Positions 63,216 through 64,000 of a stretch of 64,000 bases of DNA are shown here, piece by piece. How positions within the stretch are numbered: the stretch's first letter is position 1; each line of letters starts with the position of its first letter. A model generated the notes under the pieces. That model was not told the origin of the DNA, did no database searches, and saw only the letters and a list, made by a program, of their open reading frames with translations. This stretch comes from Massariosphaeria phaeospora (lineage: Eukaryota > Ascomycota > Dothideomycetes > Pleosporales). The position numbers were made by a program, and so were the translations under genes. The stretch is from the NCBI GenBank assembly GCA_011032825.1, contig JAADJZ010000006.1:1178001-1242000 (forward strand), in the 5' to 3' direction.

Positions 63216-64000
63216 GCGGTGTTGTTGATGTATACTGTATTTTTCAAGCGGCTGGGAAGTTTGAGCGCTTATAGGATGACCTGACGGACCATGTGATATA
63301 GTGCCTTGTGTAGCACATGGTGCCTGAATAGTATACCCATGAGCATCTTGCAAGCAAATTGATAAAGGGAAAAGGTACTAGAGTAAGAAATAGGAACACG
63401 CCGGTTACGCTGAAAGCCCTCGACAACGCACGTTTAGTGGCACACTGCGCTGCAACTGGAAGAAAGGAGAGCGTGAGAAACAGCCATGCAAGAATCTCAA
63501 CCAATAGTACGTGGTCCTCGTTTGCTGGGGAATACAAGTATGACATCGAAAACCTCGACAACCCCCCCGCTTGTGGGTACATTTGCTAATTACGATGCAC
63601 TGCCTTAACTCTTTTCAAGGTGTGCATTCGGCTGTTCGTGTATGCAATCCAATGCTAGAAACTTAACTCATTTCTTTCTCCGTCGACGCAACACTGCCGA
63701 ACTCAAATGGCTAAGGAAATCAAAAACGCAACTACGATAGATAGTGCCTCGCGCAATCATGATCAGGACAGTACCGAACAAATACTCTCAGACTTGCGAT
63801 AGGACTTGCTATACCTTGACTGCCTTAAGGAGCTTGATGCAGCACTTGAGTCTTGATGAATATTGGGGTGTTGTTTTCCGTTTGTGTTTTGCCAGGGGGG
63901 CTCGCTTGACTACTAGGGCGACTATGAGGGGCCTGATGATCGTTGTCCTTGGATTATGCAGCACTGTCAGCATATTGGCGGCATTCTCTAGAATGCTATA
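63216..64000. other. Right-edge spacer
   Basis: The lipase 3' flank. Short frames on both strands only, including a hydrophobic 112-codon minus frame (63244-63582) without support. No gene is called. Confidence 0.45.

Noticed and set aside
63244..63582. 112-codon hydrophobic minus-strand frame at the right edge
   Set aside because: It has possible membrane segments but no family resemblance, and lies in a lipase 3' flank with AT-poor chance openness.
1..64000. Search for a biosynthetic gene cluster, CRISPR array or telomere repeats
   Set aside because: No polyketide or peptide synthase, no regular spacer array and no TTAGGG run are seen. The oxidoreductase and the MFS gene are 14 kb apart with housekeeping genes between them.

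Overview
This window is nuclear DNA of a filamentous ascomycete (Pezizomycotina). The genes carry short GT-AG introns (47 to 229 bp), many with CTAAC-type branch sites. The housekeeping proteins (Rat1, Uso1, Rav1, Get3, ISWI) are of fungal type, and a dead hAT transposon carries a mutation pattern typical of RIP. A Dothideomycete is my guess from general character; no marker here fixes the class.

Region by region. Positions 1-21,000 form an accessory block. It holds a partial gene at the left edge, two decayed gene remnants (about 1,270-1,970 and 2,665-3,056), a 24-bp minisatellite, and six intact genes of what looks like one lineage-restricted family of nuclear, Myb/SANT-like proteins: 3709-4821, 8407-9327, 10040-11092, 12054-14822 and 15574-16791 on the minus strand, and 18572-20957 on the plus strand. 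The six share modules in different combinations, and the 922-residue member looks like a fusion of two module types. A 3,094-bp hAT element (5237-8330) with perfect 22-bp terminal inverted repeats and a perfect 8-bp target duplication sits between two family members. Its transposase has at least a dozen stops, all TAG or TAA.

Positions 21,379-44,166 are mostly conserved genes: rav1 (V-ATPase assembly), an MDR-type oxidoreductase divergent from it, two unrecognised genes, the Golgi tether uso1 divergent from the nuclear exonuclease rat1, and a DHA2-type MFS transporter. A tRNA-like sequence and a duplicated 172-bp tract lie in the spacer around 32.4-33.2 kb.

Positions 44,530-64,000 hold an unrecognised gene, a spacer with possible decayed reading frames, a CCCH zinc-finger gene, a secreted cysteine-rich protein built of three repeats, a CorA-type transporter, a small DUF2231-type membrane protein, an ISWI remodeller, get3 and a secreted class 3 lipase. 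The genes do not form an obvious pathway or biosynthetic cluster. The novelty lies in the shuffled family of the first 21 kb and in the three-repeat secreted protein.

Exon junctions were derived by hand from splice signals and reading-frame continuity. Each multi-exon model closes in frame, but none has been checked against transcripts or databases.
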